This document shows positions 33,345-45,629 of a stretch of DNA of 64,000 bases, piece after piece. The position numbers and the translations under genes are program-made. Source of the stretch: Mycogone perniciosa (taxonomy: Eukaryota; Ascomycota; Sordariomycetes; Hypocreales; Hypocreaceae); the NCBI GenBank assembly GCA_025331125.1, contig JAOALB010000217.1:1-64000 (forward strand), given 5' to 3'. The stretch's first letter is position 1, and every line of letters begins with the position of its first letter. The notes under the pieces were generated by a model. That model worked only from the letters and a program-made list of their open reading frames with translations, ran no database searches and was not told the DNA's origin.

Positions 33345-34942
33345 TTACCAGCCCCGGGCCTTGATCCAGATGTCCGTAATCTCATCCTCCTTGCCCTCCC
33401 GATCCTCATCCACCACCAAATACCACCCATAATGACTGCTCGTGATGCAAGCATGGTTGGGCCATAGTCTCACCTTCTGGCCCACTTCGACTTTGTCGTG
33501 TGGACGCGGCCCTTCCACCGGCTTTCCGCCTCTCCTCTTTCCTGATGCCCATGTCAAGATACCATGCTCTTGGGAGAATCTACCGACGGTCCAGCCCTCA
33601 TAGTCCTCCACATCACAGGTGGGTGTCTCCACGCCCTCTCTCCCCCACGGTGTCAATATGGCCATGCCGTCGTAAGCCTTGCAGAACTCGCGGGCCAGTG
33701 CCAGACCTCCGGCACCGATCAGAACCTCATCTGTGCCGTTTTCGCCACGTCCGGGATAGACGCTGTGGACTTCGGCCACCACAGTGAGAGCAATATCGCG
33801 CCATGAGAGTTTGGATGTAGCAATGCTGTGGGCGGCCAGCTGCTGTAGGTCCAGGGTTGGATACACTCCGGCGTGAATCTCAATTGCGTGGCCGCGGCTC
33901 TTAGCCGAAGCGAGGATCTCTGAAAGAGCAGTCACCTCGGCCTGCAACTCCGGCGTACCAGTCTCTTTATCTTGAGCGTCGCCATGCCCACTGAGGAGAT
34001 TCTGGACCGACAGCGCGGTAGGGGATGCACCAGCAGAAACCGTCAGCGTGGGGAGATTGATGCCCAATTCCTTCGCCTTTGCACTCAGCTTATCCGCCGC
34101 CTTGAGCGTGGCCTCAAGCTCAGCTCCCAACATCTTGATGGCAGCCACGCGGCTATCACCTCCATACGAGTGTCCTGCATGTGAATACAGTCCGAAAAGA
34201 ATAATGGCACCCGCCTTATGTGACTCGAGTGCTGCATTGGTGACATCAACGAAACGCTGGCTGCTCTCAATAACACCGGCACGGTGTCCCCCCATATCAA
34301 TCTTGATGAAGGCACGAGGCGCGACGCCAGACAGACGTTGTAATTCGGCAGCGACCGGCAGTTGCGCTGGATCGTCCAGGAGAATCGAGACACTACCATC
34401 GCCCAGGGCCTTTGCGACTTCTGCAAGTCGAGACACTGCGTTACGGGCAATTGGGAGGCCATACACAAACTATTCCAGGGTCAGCCAGATGATTCATCGA
34501 TCGAAGATGTTGATGATGGTATAATAAAGCGGCGTACGTTCACTTCCCGGCCTTGGCTCCTGTATTCTTTCAGCAGCGGCAAGACAAACTCGGCCTCAGC
34601 CAGAGTGGAAACGATAATGTTTGCCGGTCTGGAAATATCATCTCCAACTTGAAGACGGGTCAATTCGATGGTCTATCTCATGAAGAGATGCTTGTCAGCG
34701 TCTAGCTCATCTCAGAACGAGCGGTTTGTCCAATACACCTCATTTACCTTGTGAGTTTTGATATGAGCCCTCCATCCCAGGTTCAGACTCTTGCAAGCCT
34801 CCAGCATGCGCTCGCAATTGCGGCGAGCGGCAGCCACGTTAATGACGGCTGCTGGAGTTGGGACATCGCGGATAGATTTGCCAACGTATTCCTGCACCAG
34901 AGCCTCCTTTGGAGAAGCGGGGTAGAAGACGAGTGAGGACAT
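33345..34942 (-). CDS. DSD1: D-serine dehydratase-like PLP enzyme (fold type III)
   Basis: Exons 34748-34942, 34538-34672 and 33345-34469 (minus strand) give 484 residues. The N-terminal barrel has DVPTPAAVIN and the PLP lysine in HIKTHK (K65, directly at the first splice site). The middle has KIDMGGHRAG, and LYSHAGHSYG near 165. The C-terminal domain ends with PNHAC, in which H449 and C451 match the zinc ligands of eukaryotic D-serine dehydratases. The enzyme would convert D-serine (possibly D-threonine) to pyruvate or 2-oxobutanoate and ammonia, through an aminoacrylate intermediate, in the cytosol. Neighbouring RidA would clear that intermediate. All key residues are intact. Confidence 0.92.
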
Positions 34943-35697
34943 GTTGAAGACGATGAGGCCTCTATCGTTCCTCTAGCTGGTGACAAGTGTGCTGTGTAGA
35001 TGTAATCCAAGACTGCCTGTTGACTTGAGAATCTATAGCTCCTCACAGATCCCACAGATTACGGTTACGGAACCATTCTACAACTTCGGCATATTCCATC
35101 TAACCATGCCGGCATCGGTCAAAGTAACGGCTACCTCCATGTACTCGTAAAAGATAGGGCGTGACAATGAGTAAGAAAAGCCTTGGTTCCCCTCGTTTTA
35201 CCCCCTCTCGAGCAGATCCCCCCACCAGTAGTAGTACATGTTGCATTGCGTGGGACAAAATGCCCTCTCAAACGCCAGCTAAATGGAGAAGGCTTGTGCT
35301 AGAAAATTTAATTAGCAGTGGGGGTCATATATACATGTTCATTCTTCGCCGTTTCCATACAAGATACGATCCAGCTCATCTTCTTGAATTATCAATGACA
35401 TGAGGGTCGTATTTTTTACGTAGAGGCTGCATGAGAAAGGGTGTGACAGAATCATGCATCGTTATTGTAACCACACACGCAATGGTACTTTTGCAAGCAT
35501 TGTTGAGGGGCGATTCCATGCTTAGAACGAACTCCGATGTCTAGCCCCATCACGCCCTATGCCGAAAGACAGCTCGTATTCTAGATCGAGTGTTCAGATA
35601 ATAGCAAGAGTACTACTTCGTACATACCATCAGCTGCTCAGATACCAACTTCTATTACGAGCAGTACAAGTGAATCCAGATATTAGTACTATTTACC
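34943..35697. other. Divergent promoter region
   Basis: Between the D-serine dehydratase and esterase starts. No gene seen. Confidence 0.5.
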
Positions 35698-36758
35698 ATG
35701 TCTCACTCGCAGCCTCCATATCCCCTCCATCCCACGATTTTGGGCCGCATCAACCCAGATTACGAAGCCTTCTACAATGAGCACATCATTAGCAGACAGC
35801 AGACCCAGCTCTTGCCTCTCGAAGTCACCCGATCGAGCGGAAACCTCATCCCCGGTGCCGGCCCTCTGATCCCTGTCGGAAATACCGCCGATCACGCCAT
35901 CAGCCGAACGGAGAGCCAGGGCCCTGCCGTCTCGGCCCGATGCTTCACTCCGGAAGGCCCCAGACCGACACAGGGATGGCCCGCCCTCGTCTACTTCCAC
36001 GGTGGAGGCTGGGTGCTGGGAAACATTGACACTGAGAATGTCGTAGCCACTCATATATGTGCGCGGGGGAGATGTGTCGTTGTCTCGGTTGACTACAGGT
36101 GTGTTACCTGAGCTCCTCCGCTAACGGCACATACTCATTCTCGTCATGTAGGCTCGCCCCTGAACACCCCTTTCCTGCTGCTGTCGAAGATGCGTGGGAA
36201 GCAGTCCTATGGATCCTCGGCAAGGGTAAACACCTCCTGGGTCTAGACGCATCCAAACTCGCAGTAGGAGGCTCCTCAGCAGGCGGTAACCTCGCTGCCA
36301 TAATGTGCCAGCGAGCTGCCGTTCGGGGCTCACTAACCTTCCGTCTCCAACTACTCAACGTTCCAGTGACAGACAACACGGCAGATATCACCAACAACGC
36401 TTCCTGGGCTCTGAATCAATACACCCCTGCTCTTCCCGTTGCTAAAATGCTCTGGTTCCGGAATCACTACCTTCCCAATGAGAAAGACTGGGGGAACCCT
36501 GAGTCAAGTCCGCTTCTCTGGAAGGGAGACTGGTCAAAGTTGCCCCCAGCTATCATTACACTCGCTGAGCTTGACATACTGCGTAATGAAGGAGAGGAGT
36601 ATGGGAAGAAACTTCGAGGGGCTGGTGTCAGCGCAGATATCCACATATTCAAGGGTCAGCCCCATACATTCTTTGCCATGGATGGTATTTTGGAGGATGC
36701 AAGGCAGGGGATTGCCTATTTCTGTAAAGGTATGCTCTCTTTGAGTGATGGAAATTAG
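35698..36758 (+). CDS. HSL-family alpha/beta hydrolase (esterase)
   Basis: Exons 35698-36098 and 36152-36758 give 335 residues. The oxyanion-hole motif HGGG is at residues 101-104, the nucleophile is S176 in GGSSAGG, and the acid and base are the Asp in ELDILRNEG and the His in GQPHTFF. VDYRLAPEHPFPAAVED, a strong marker of the hormone-sensitive-lipase branch, spans the splice site and confirms it. There is no signal peptide, so it is cytosolic. Likely substrates are small carboxylic esters or lactones. The partner pathway is not clear from context. Confidence 0.92.
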
Positions 36759-36864
36759 ACGGTAGACAACCATGACCAAATCCTTTATTTTTAAGATTTG
36801 ACCTCGACCAGCAGGGTTGCATTGGAAGAGAGGATTTTACAGACCCCAATACAAAACTCCCCTC

Positions 36865-37410
36865 CCTTTCAATTGACACTTGTATTGCGGGAGCCAAAAG
36901 GTGTGACCTTGAGAGTACCCAGCTCAATCATCAACATCAATTCGTCCAGTCGACTCGTTTTGGGGCTCGCCCTCCACGCAGGTACACCCGAGTCGAATAC
37001 GTCGTCCATTTCTTCGAGAGTGAGGCCTTTCGTCTCATAGACACATAGAAACATATGTATAAAGGCCACACAGTTAACTTAACCAAAATGTTAGATATGG
37101 GCAGCAGAACGGGAGGGTGGAACACTCACGCGCCCCGAATATGTAGTAGGTCTTGTAACTGTAAAATGTAGGATCAGCGTCTGTTCTTAGAGAAGAAAAC
37201 TAGACTCTTTCTCACTTGATGGTCTACACTGCAATCCCCCGTGTATGTTGGCCTCAAGTGCACGCCATGTCAAAGAATCAACCTACATAAGGGAGGAACC
37301 GCGAAAGCTAGGGCCATATTACAGAGCCAATTCGTCGATGTACTGATGGAGACTGCCTTGGCACGTATATGGCTGGGAAAGATTTCCGCTGGGTAGAAAG
37401 CGGCCTCAGA
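36865..37410 (-). pseudogene. C-terminal remnant of an MFS sugar porter
   Basis: Reading the minus strand downwards gives YPAEIFPSHIRAKAVSIST, then NWLCNMALAFAVPPL (about 37310-37390), YKTYYIFGA (about 37130-37160) and CVYETKGLTLEEMDDVFDSG (about 36990-37050). These are the last membrane segments and closing signature of a sugar porter. Two plausible introns separate them, but the phases do not all agree. The roughly 400 residues that should precede them are missing: the next 600 bp hold no porter sequence and the Trf4 gene begins after that. It is therefore a truncated relic, unrelated at this distance to the esterase ending at 36758. Confidence 0.7.
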
Positions 37411-38030
37411 CTTGACTTTTAACCAACCCCCAACAAGTGCGACTAAAAATAAGCTCCCGACACAATGACAAACATGTATATTTCAGATAGTATTCCCCTC
37501 TCCGCAGCCTTGCGTGAAGCAAAGTCTGCAGTGAGGAAAAAGGGTGAAGACGTCACCAGGTTGTTCAGTCAGAGCCGTGACGGCGAGACTAACCAATCAT
37601 CCCCGCAAGTTGTCCGAGGCAGACGCTCCGTTGACGAGAGTAGAAACCTCAATGTTTGTCTGTAATATAGTCAGCAAAAACCTATCATGACCTGCACTCG
37701 CATCATGTCGATCCATATCACTGCAAGGTGTTAGCAGTCCCAAACAGAAAGGGCAATGTGTTCCATTCGTTCCAGCCAGTCAAGTAAGCCGTCCTTCGGT
37801 TGGTCGCCGCCAACACCCCTTGGGCGGGAAAGGATTGCTTGCATCTCTCCAGTTCCAATAAATCGGGCCTGCTCATCATAACCTTACAATACATGGTCCA
37901 ACAAACTCCTACCACCAATCCTCATGGTCTAGACATCAGCATTCCGATGTGCCTATCCCTTTCATCTAATGCAAGCAACAGTAGTAGTAGTATCCGTAAA
38001 CGCCAAATCCTCAATACCAGTTCCGAAAAA
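37411..38030. other. Intergenic
   Basis: Nothing recognisable. May include further decayed bases of the porter relic. Confidence 0.4.
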
Positions 38031-40317
38031 CTAGAAAAACTCAATCGGGCCAATCGTTTTCTCATGAACGTGCTTGAGATACGCACGCTGCATTCTGAAC
38101 GATGAATAGTCACCATTCAAGATGACTTCAAGAATGCCTCCATCTTCCGGAGCCTCTGCAACATCCTCCATCCGTGCACACAGGGAGTTGTAAGCATCAT
38201 GGAATCGAGATAGAATAGCTGGCGCGTTTGATGAGCCACCAGAAATATCATTGGCGGGATTGTTTGGATCAATGATGGACAGTCGATTCATGCCCTTGTA
38301 CGTGAAGGTTTCAACGTCATTCTGAGCGCCAGTATGTCAGAAATGCCCAAAATAGAGAAAGCTCTGGGGAATACTAACCTTGCGAATGTATCCCACAGGG
38401 CTGGAAAGGGAAATTGCGTTGGCTTGATGGTCGAAATGTCGGCCATACAGTTCAAAGAACTCGAGAAGCATTTCGCCAAGATGGTGTTCTGGGATCAGGC
38501 TGCGGCTTTGGACCTGCGGCATTAGTTGCAACATGCTGACAACCAAGCAAATGACTGAATAGCCGCCAATGCCTCCATTGACAGGTTCATTCAGTCCCCG
38601 CATCAAAAGGAAGTGCTTGATGACGGTTACAAGGATTGGCATGGCCGGATATTGCCTCTTCCAACGCAGAAAGGTGTCAATTGCGTCGACTCCGCCCAGG
38701 TTTTCAAACGAGACGTCGACTTTCAGCCCAGTGAGCTTATCAACGAATTTGACGAGAGGGATGCGAGCGAATGCAATAACCTCAATCGAATCGGGATCCG
38801 CAATTCGCTGAGCCACCAAGAACTTTTGGAACTTATACAACCAGCTCCTGGCGCCGAGGTAGGTAGGCGGGCCTCTTCGCATAAAACTCTCCGAGCAAAC
38901 AACCAAGTCCATATCAGCTGTTGGCAAATAAAGACCAGACATGAAGGAGCCGAATGGGAATAGTTGAGCGTTTGCGAAATTCCGGCCATCCCTCTTCATA
39001 GCCTTCTTCAGATTCTCCACAAGGTTGTCTCGAATCGCCTGCTCAAACTTGCGAGGTTTCACATACTCATAGAAATCGATGATTTCCTTATGCAGGCTGG
39101 TCCTAGGTGTTAGCGGGCAGTTATGGGATACAAAAGAGTAGTATGCATGAAGAAGCAAGTGGAATGGATAACGGAGCTTACCGGAAAGCCATGTTGGTTG
39201 TTCCGGAGTGGTTGACAATAGCCCATGGACAAGGGTCTTCATCTGGTTTTGGTCGCCAGCTTGGCACCAAGAGGCCTTTGGCAGGCTTCATGTTGGGTTT
39301 CTTAAGCTGTCCGTAGTCCGGAGGCTTGATCTCGTCGTTGGCGGTACGCTTGCGAGAGCCCAGAGGGCCTGGACGGTCTGGTGTCACCACCGGCTTGTTG
39401 GGCAGTGAGCTAGCTTGGTTACCTCCGTGCCCGTTGCGATCAGCCGAAGGAGGAGGGCCTCGAGGGAGAGGCGGGGGGAGTTCACTCGGCGGCTTCGGTA
39501 CTTCCACGACGTCGTCGTCGCTGTCGTCGCCCTCGTCGTTGTCTGTGAGGTCGAATGAGAGAAAGTCCTCAGCCTTGGCCGGGACTTCGGGCTTGCTAGA
39601 CGTATCCTCCAGCCTGGCCTTGCGAATCAGTTTGACGACGTCACGCTTCTTGCGTGTCGTGTCGTCGGGGCACGGAAGAGCAGTGTAGGGGTCGGGGTTG
39701 GACCACTTGGGTGCCGAATTGGCAGACGCGTCAGCAGCAGTCGTCCGCGCTCGCTTTTTTGAGGGTTCTTCAGAATCAGACTCTGATGATTGGGAGGAAA
39801 TGTCCATATCAAGTTCATCGTCATCCGACAGCTCATCCAAGTCGCGGAACTTGGCGCCGTCACTGTGGAGGCGCTCTTCTGGAAATTGGGCAGTGATGCC
39901 AGAAATGAGTGCTCGCTCAGAAGCGTGTGGCGGCGGCTGCCATCTGGGCCTTGCAAATTTTCGTGCCGGGCCGCCACGGCCGTCTCTGCGTGATGAACGT
40001 CTGTCGGACGGCTGGCTGCCAGGCACAAAGTCGGGGATGCCAGCTGGCTTTTCGACACGAAACGTGAACTCTCCCTGAGGAGGACGGGGGCGGTATGAGT
40101 CATAGTCGTCGTGATTGTGATACGCGCGCGAACGACTGTCCTGTCTGCGGTCATCACCAGGTCGCCAACTGTCGGACTGGTGATGCGATCTCTCGCGCGG
40201 CGGCAGCGGTGCGAAACGCGGTGATGCCGGTCGAAAGCTGTCATAGTCACGGACTCTATCTTCGTAACCGTTGCGTCGATCGTCGTCGTTGCGTCTCGGT
40301 GGTCTGCTGCGCGGCAT
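38031..40317 (-). CDS. TRF4: Trf4/Cid14-type non-canonical poly(A) polymerase
   Basis: Exons 39182-40317, 38379-39102 and 38031-38321 (minus strand) give 716 residues. The first 370 are disordered: Arg/Asp/Ser-rich, then acidic tracts and Pro runs. The catalytic core follows, with the nucleotidyltransferase signature FGSFMSGLYLPTADMDLV (GS at 430-431, D442 and D444) and the third carboxylate D508 in LKVDVSFEN. The PAP-associated domain includes NGGIGGYSVICLV and EFFELYGRHFD. Such enzymes add short oligo(A) tails to aberrant nuclear RNAs as part of the TRAMP complex and so feed the exosome. The long charged N-terminus is common in filamentous fungi. All catalytic residues are present. Confidence 0.93.
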
Positions 40318-40921
40318 CTTGGGGGTCCGATACTCGACAGAGTTGGGATGGAGGCACAGAAATCCGATGCGGTGCGATGCGACCGAAATTTCCAAAAATG
40401 ATGCTGCACGATGCGATCAGTGGTGCTTGGGTGCGTCAAAAAAAAAGTCGTCAGCTGACTCAGCCAAACTCACCTATCGCAGACCACGATAAGGAACCTT
40501 GAGGAATTGAGGGAAAAGCAGTTGATCAACGCATTTTATTGTGTCACTAATAGCTGTTCTACTTATTCTTCAACGGTTACGCTTAATGTAAATCTATAAC
40601 ATCGAAAGCCGGTCTCAAAGATGTTCTCGTCCTATTCCTACTAAAACTGTCTCAAAGTACTCGTACGCAGTAATTGTACGTATAGAGTTAAAAAGCTCCA
40701 CCGCTAATTGTTTCTACCTAGTCTACGGAGTACTTCGTATAGATCTAGAAATATAGTTCCAACTGCATCCAATTCAAGTCTCTCACAACATATAATTACT
40801 CTTTCTAGGGGAGTGTAGTTTCGTGCGGCCGTCGCTTTCCAGTTTATCCCATTAAACTAGACGTTGTCGAATAGGTATTAGGTCAAGCTCTCAAACACAC
40901 AACCTTCGTGTCAAACAAGGG
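40318..40921. other. Intergenic
   Basis: Promoter of the Trf4 gene and 3' flank of the NmrA-like gene. TACGGAGTACTTCGTA lies near 40726. No gene seen. Confidence 0.5.
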
Positions 40922-42115
40922 CTACGACGCTGGAGCATCAACATCTCCATGTAAGCGGGCCAAAATCACCGCCCAGTCCTGTTTAGTTGCCCATTCTCTC
41001 CAGGTCGTCATAGGGCAATCAATACCGGCCTATATTGTATGCATCAGTGTTGTTCTTTGATCCTTGGAGGATTCACAAACCTTTCTAATGTCCTCGGCTT
41101 GTAAAAGGTCCATACCACCATCGTAACCCGGCTCCGAGCTATATGTAAACATGTCGGCCGCTTCCATGCCAAAATCATGCTCCCCGGCTGCAACAACCAT
41201 GTCCTCTGCTGTGGCCTGTCTGTAGCTCGCGGGGTAGCCAGAAACTTCACTCCAGGTTTCGATGAATTCAGGCCATGTGCAATTGGTTCCGGCGGCCATA
41301 TATGATTTGCCAGGGGGCATTTGGTAGACGGCATAGGTAAAATGGCCCATGTCATTAACCGGGCTAAGATGAGGAACAGTTTTATTCGAGTGGGTTGTAA
41401 AAGCCATTTCGATTCGTCCATCAGGAAGCTTGAATCTAGATTAGTATAAACAGCAATCATGTAGTGTTGGTCGATTCCAAGCTTCCGTTATATATGGGGA
41501 GTAGAACTCTATACTTACTCTACCGAGATATGATTTGGGCAGGATATTGAAGCTGGTAAAGAAATAGCCCGTTTGAATGCAAGACATCTTGGCTGCTAAC
41601 TCGGGGTGGTTTTCCTGAACGTAATCCGGGAATATGTCTGCCTTTGCGTCGAAATGGTATAGTTCTTTCAACTTACCACCGCTGCATTTGCTTGCATTGC
41701 TCAAGGTTGAGACCAGAAATCCGTTGTTGTCAAGTGAGTCAACCGTCTTGGCTGCAGCATCGGTGATGTTCTTGCCATGTCGATACTCGACATCATAAGC
41801 AAAGCGACGGCATGAGATCCCTTGAACGCGAGCTGCCTCGCGGCAATCTGGACGCATGAACGGCTCCCAGTAGTTCGTGACGCTGAAAATTACATTGGCG
41901 CCGGCAAATGCCTTCTCAAGGCTATCAGCATTATCGAGGTCCGCTGCCACTAACTCAGCGCCGCGAGAGGCGAGTTCCTGGGCGGCGGCAGAGGTTGGGT
42001 TCCGAGTTATGCCACGGACGCGGAAGCCTGCTTCGAGAAATCGACGAGCAACGGAGCCACCTTGATTCCCAGTGGCTCCAACGACACAGACAAGCTTTCT
42101 TCCATCGGCGGCCAT
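40922..42115 (-). CDS. NmrA-like NAD(P)-binding protein
   Basis: Exons 41519-42115, 41081-41428 and 40922-41029 (minus strand) give 350 residues. The Rossmann motif GATGNQG follows CVV near residue 12, and ADLDNADSLEKAFAGANVIF is typical of the NmrA family, as is the middle NDMGHFTYAVYQMPPGK. In Aspergillus NmrA binds NAD and restrains the GATA activator AreA; many paralogues have other or unknown roles as redox sensors or atypical dehydrogenases. There is no YxxxK catalytic motif at the usual place, in line with a sensor role. Exon 2 starts after a TCAAG acceptor; the TCTAG five bases earlier breaks the frame. Confidence 0.88.
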
Positions 42116-43553
42116 TTTCGTACACTTTCAGGAGGAGACAGTTCGCAGATCCTATCACTCTAGCTGAGAAACTTGAGGTTATAGTGCACACCAAGCAAGA
42201 GTTTCACAGGTATCAGGATTAATGGAGAGAAAAAGGAAGAGAGATCACCACCCATGGCCTGAATAGTAATTGCCATTGTGAGGATCCTCCCATTTCCCAG
42301 ATTTCTCGCCCCTCATCTTGTCCTGGCCCCTCTGAGAAGCAAGCCAAGTCGCGTCGGATCCCACAGCCCAAGCCGTCGGTTCCCAGTATTCACTGGCCCA
42401 GTCAGCCCATGAATTGAAGTTTTAGCGCACTTTTCCCTCACAAACGACACAGTAACAGGCCAAAGCCGTCGTATTCCCAAGGTGTACATGTCTGGAGGGT
42501 CGCAATGGGCAGACTTGTGTTCCGACTCGTGGTCTATGGCACTATCGCCAAGCCTTGTGTCAAAACTGGTGTGAAATTGATGCATATCGGGCAAAGCGGC
42601 TGGCCCAACGCAGTGGGTGAAGACAATAAGTGGCGCTCATACAGGCATCGGTTAACTCCACGTGCATGACAGGGCCAGGGGTTGGTGGACAAGGATGACA
42701 TCAATCACCTGATTGTGCTCACCACGCCGGTCAAAGTGCTAATACTCGTAAGGCAAGGTACGGAAAGTTTTACGAGGAAGAGTACGAGTACTCGTAGAAT
42801 ACTACGAGCCTTCTGGCATGATTATGATGGCTGTACGGAGTACGGACGCCAAATTGAACATCTCGGGAGCAAAACGGCGATGCTAAAGAACGGGCAGTTG
42901 AGGGAGATTAAGACAACTCGAGTTAAGAAACTCGGCGCGCCGGTTCGTCACTAAACCAGTTCCTAACCCATATTTGAGCAGCTAATGATAGTAGTACTAC
43001 TATTAGTCGTACACCCGCTATGCAACTTGATGGACCGTCTCCAGTCTCTCCGCGGTCTCGCTTCTCTACGTACTCGTACAACTACATGTTGCCAGTACTA
43101 GCATGTTTACTGCCGCAAATCCTTCTGGGCTTCCCAATAGAACCACCTCGCCACTGCAGTCATACTTTTCCACAGACGTCGCAACCCTGCCGCAACCGCT
43201 GACCAATGGCTTCGAACAGCTCACAGTAGTGTCATATCTTAGCTCTCCCGGCACGCCGGCCTGGGCCGTTAGTCCACGGAGACGAAGGGTTCGAGTCCAC
43301 CGTCCCAGGCAAAACCGCCCCTCCCGCCTCTTCTTTTCGTTTCGGTCATAAACTAACTACGAGTATTAGTTGGTCCCCGTGTCATCTCGTCTCTCACGTT
43401 GGTGTGGTGTGTGACTTACAGGAGAGCAATTGGGCGAACAGAGAACAGAGCATTCGTCGCTTCTCCCCTCTCCCTCTCTCTCAGCCAGCGCTGAACCTTC
43501 GACTCAGTCGTCTCTCGGTACAGGTCTCGATATCCGACAGCCATTGACCAGCC
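42116..43553. other. Divergent intergenic region
   Basis: Between the NmrA-like and methyltransferase starts. Clusters of TACGAGTA/TACGGAGTA words at about 42740-42850 and 42990-43080. No gene. A weak tRNA-like stretch near 43260 was rejected. Confidence 0.5.
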
Positions 43554-44859
43554 ATGTCGTCACCTGTGAGCAAAAAAGGCGATCCAAAATCCCAGTCTGG
43601 GTCCCCGCGCCGTTCGCCGCGCCGGTCTCCCGAGTCTCCTCCCACGGCGGATGCGCAATTTGCAGGCGATGCCGATAATCCAGTTCCACTCCAGGTTGAT
43701 GTCAGTGTTTAGTGCTTCCTAGCCCATCAAATTAGCCGGCTGCTGGTGGTGCTGCTTATTCTCTAGCTACGGGAACGAAACCACGTGAGCTGACACTCGG
43801 TGCCCAGGACGACGCATACAATGACGATGGTGCGGATGGCGACTCAACATACGGCTCCGACCAAGATACAGCCTATACAGGCTCCGTTACGTCTTCCATC
43901 TACAACTACCAATACGAGAACGGGCGCCGCTACCATGCCTATCGAGAAGGCCAGTATGTTCTGCCCAATGACGACCAGGAACAGGAGCGTCTGGACCTCC
44001 AGCACCACATCTGGCGCCTCCTGATAGGCGGTGCCCTCCACACAGCGCCACTGCCGTCTCCAGAGAGCAAGACAGACCTACGTATCCTCGATTTGGGCAC
44101 CGGTACGGGTATCTGGGCTATCGACATGGCCGATGAATTCCCCAATTCATCCGTCTACGGAGTTGACCTTTCTCCCATCCAGCCCGAATGGGTTCCCAAC
44201 AACTGCAAATTCCACGTTGATGATTACGAGGACGAGTGGACATATAAAGAGGAAGAAAAATTCGACTACATACACGGGCGAGCTTTGAGTGGCACATCGG
44301 CCGATTGGCCTCGTTTCTATCAGCAAGTCATGGAGAATCTCAAACCTGGTGGTTGGGTTGAGATGCAAGAATATGACGCCTGGATATTCAGTGATGACGA
44401 TAGTTTTGATCGTGCCCCATGGACTATGGAGTGGGTCAACAAACTAGATACTGCCAGCAAAACGTATGGCAAACAAATCAATGTTGCCAAATATCAAAAG
44501 CAGTGGATGATTGATGCCGGCTTCGAAGACGTCCAAGAGAAAGTTTGCAGGGTATGTACACTGGCCTGAAGCCCAGTAATCGTGTACGACATTGACCTGA
44601 CTGGTTTCAACAGATACCCATTGGCCCCTGGGCTAAGAACCCTGCACTTAAGGAACTGGGAAGATTTGAACTTAGTCACATGCAGATGTCGGTGGATTCA
44701 CATACACCGGCTCTCTTCACTCGGGTTTTAAACTATTCCGGGGATCAAGTTAGAATCCTGATGGAAGGCGTAAAGCGCGAGTTTCGAGACCGAAACCTTA
44801 GGCTGATCACCAGTTACCGCTTCATCATTGGAAGAAAGCCCCTCGATGGCAATCAATAA
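43554..44859 (+). CDS. LaeA-like SAM-dependent methyltransferase
   Basis: Exons 43554-43700 (donor uncertain, could be 43694), 43808-44551 and 44614-44859 give about 378 residues. A Ser/Pro/Arg-rich N-terminus and a Tyr/Gly/Asp-rich stretch precede NYQYENGRRYHAYREGQYVL, typical of this family. SAM motif I is ILDLGTGTGIWAIDMADEFP, followed by GVDLSPIQPEWVPNNCKF, and LKPGGWVEMQEYD. The family includes LaeA and the velvet-interacting methyltransferases that influence secondary metabolism and development, plus many unstudied paralogues. This one is LaeA-like, not shown to be LaeA. No biosynthetic cluster lies in the window. Confidence 0.88.
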
Positions 44860-45629
44860 AGGGCATGTTGGTGATGAATCTTGCATTATTATGAAATGCG
44901 GGGCGAGTTGTTGACAGAGCGGTAACGGGTATGACGACATGGATTAACCTGCAATGTCCATGATGACGGAAATTATAGCGCTACGACGACGTCAATACCC
45001 TATGATGAAGCTCCGTTTATATTAGAGTCTGTAGGTTCATCTGCAGGTTCACCATACTATGATGCTTTGACATTCTATAGTTCCAGTATCATAAGAGCAC
45101 CAGCGTGTATATGCTTAATGACCACCATCAAGGCAGAAGATGCCTTGGCATTTGTCACCATCTCGTCTTACAAGTACTACGTGATGTTCTAGTCAATGTC
45201 AATAGCTGGGTGAAGTAACATCATACGAGGCTGAGGGGGTGGACAAAGCTTCTGAAATGCTTTGGGCTGCAGTGCCTGCTTGGCCACCAAGACAGCCTAG
45301 GAAGATGCCTTGGTGGGCAAGACAAGCGTGTGATTCAACGTTACTCCATGAAGAAGCAACATGTGAAGGCATTCATAAGTCAATAAACAGATGTGGTTGG
45401 ACGAGAGGTGAGGCTCATGGGATCAAGAAAAGCGCAGGCAACAGCACACTGCCCCATGTGGCGTAGCCCTTCCACGCAACTCAGCTGAATATCAACGGCG
45501 CATTTTCTGTTTCACTCAGCCCCTCATCTGTTGATCACGACTTATTTTACTTCGTATATCGACACATAACAAGTCTTGGCTTGGGTTGAACACCGGCTAA
45601 CGCCTTTTTATCCCTACTTTTACTGCAAA
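44860..45629. other. Intergenic
   Basis: No gene recognised. Promoter of the small unknown gene. Confidence 0.5.

Noticed and set aside
37465..37665. 66-codon plus-strand frame
   Set aside because: No motif, overlaps the region next to the porter relic, no promoter signal.
43262..43313. tRNA-like stretch: GCCTGGG ... CCCAGGC with GGGTTCGAGTCC between
   Set aside because: The ends pair, but only 52 nt long, no D or anticodon arm, T stem not adjacent to the acceptor stem.
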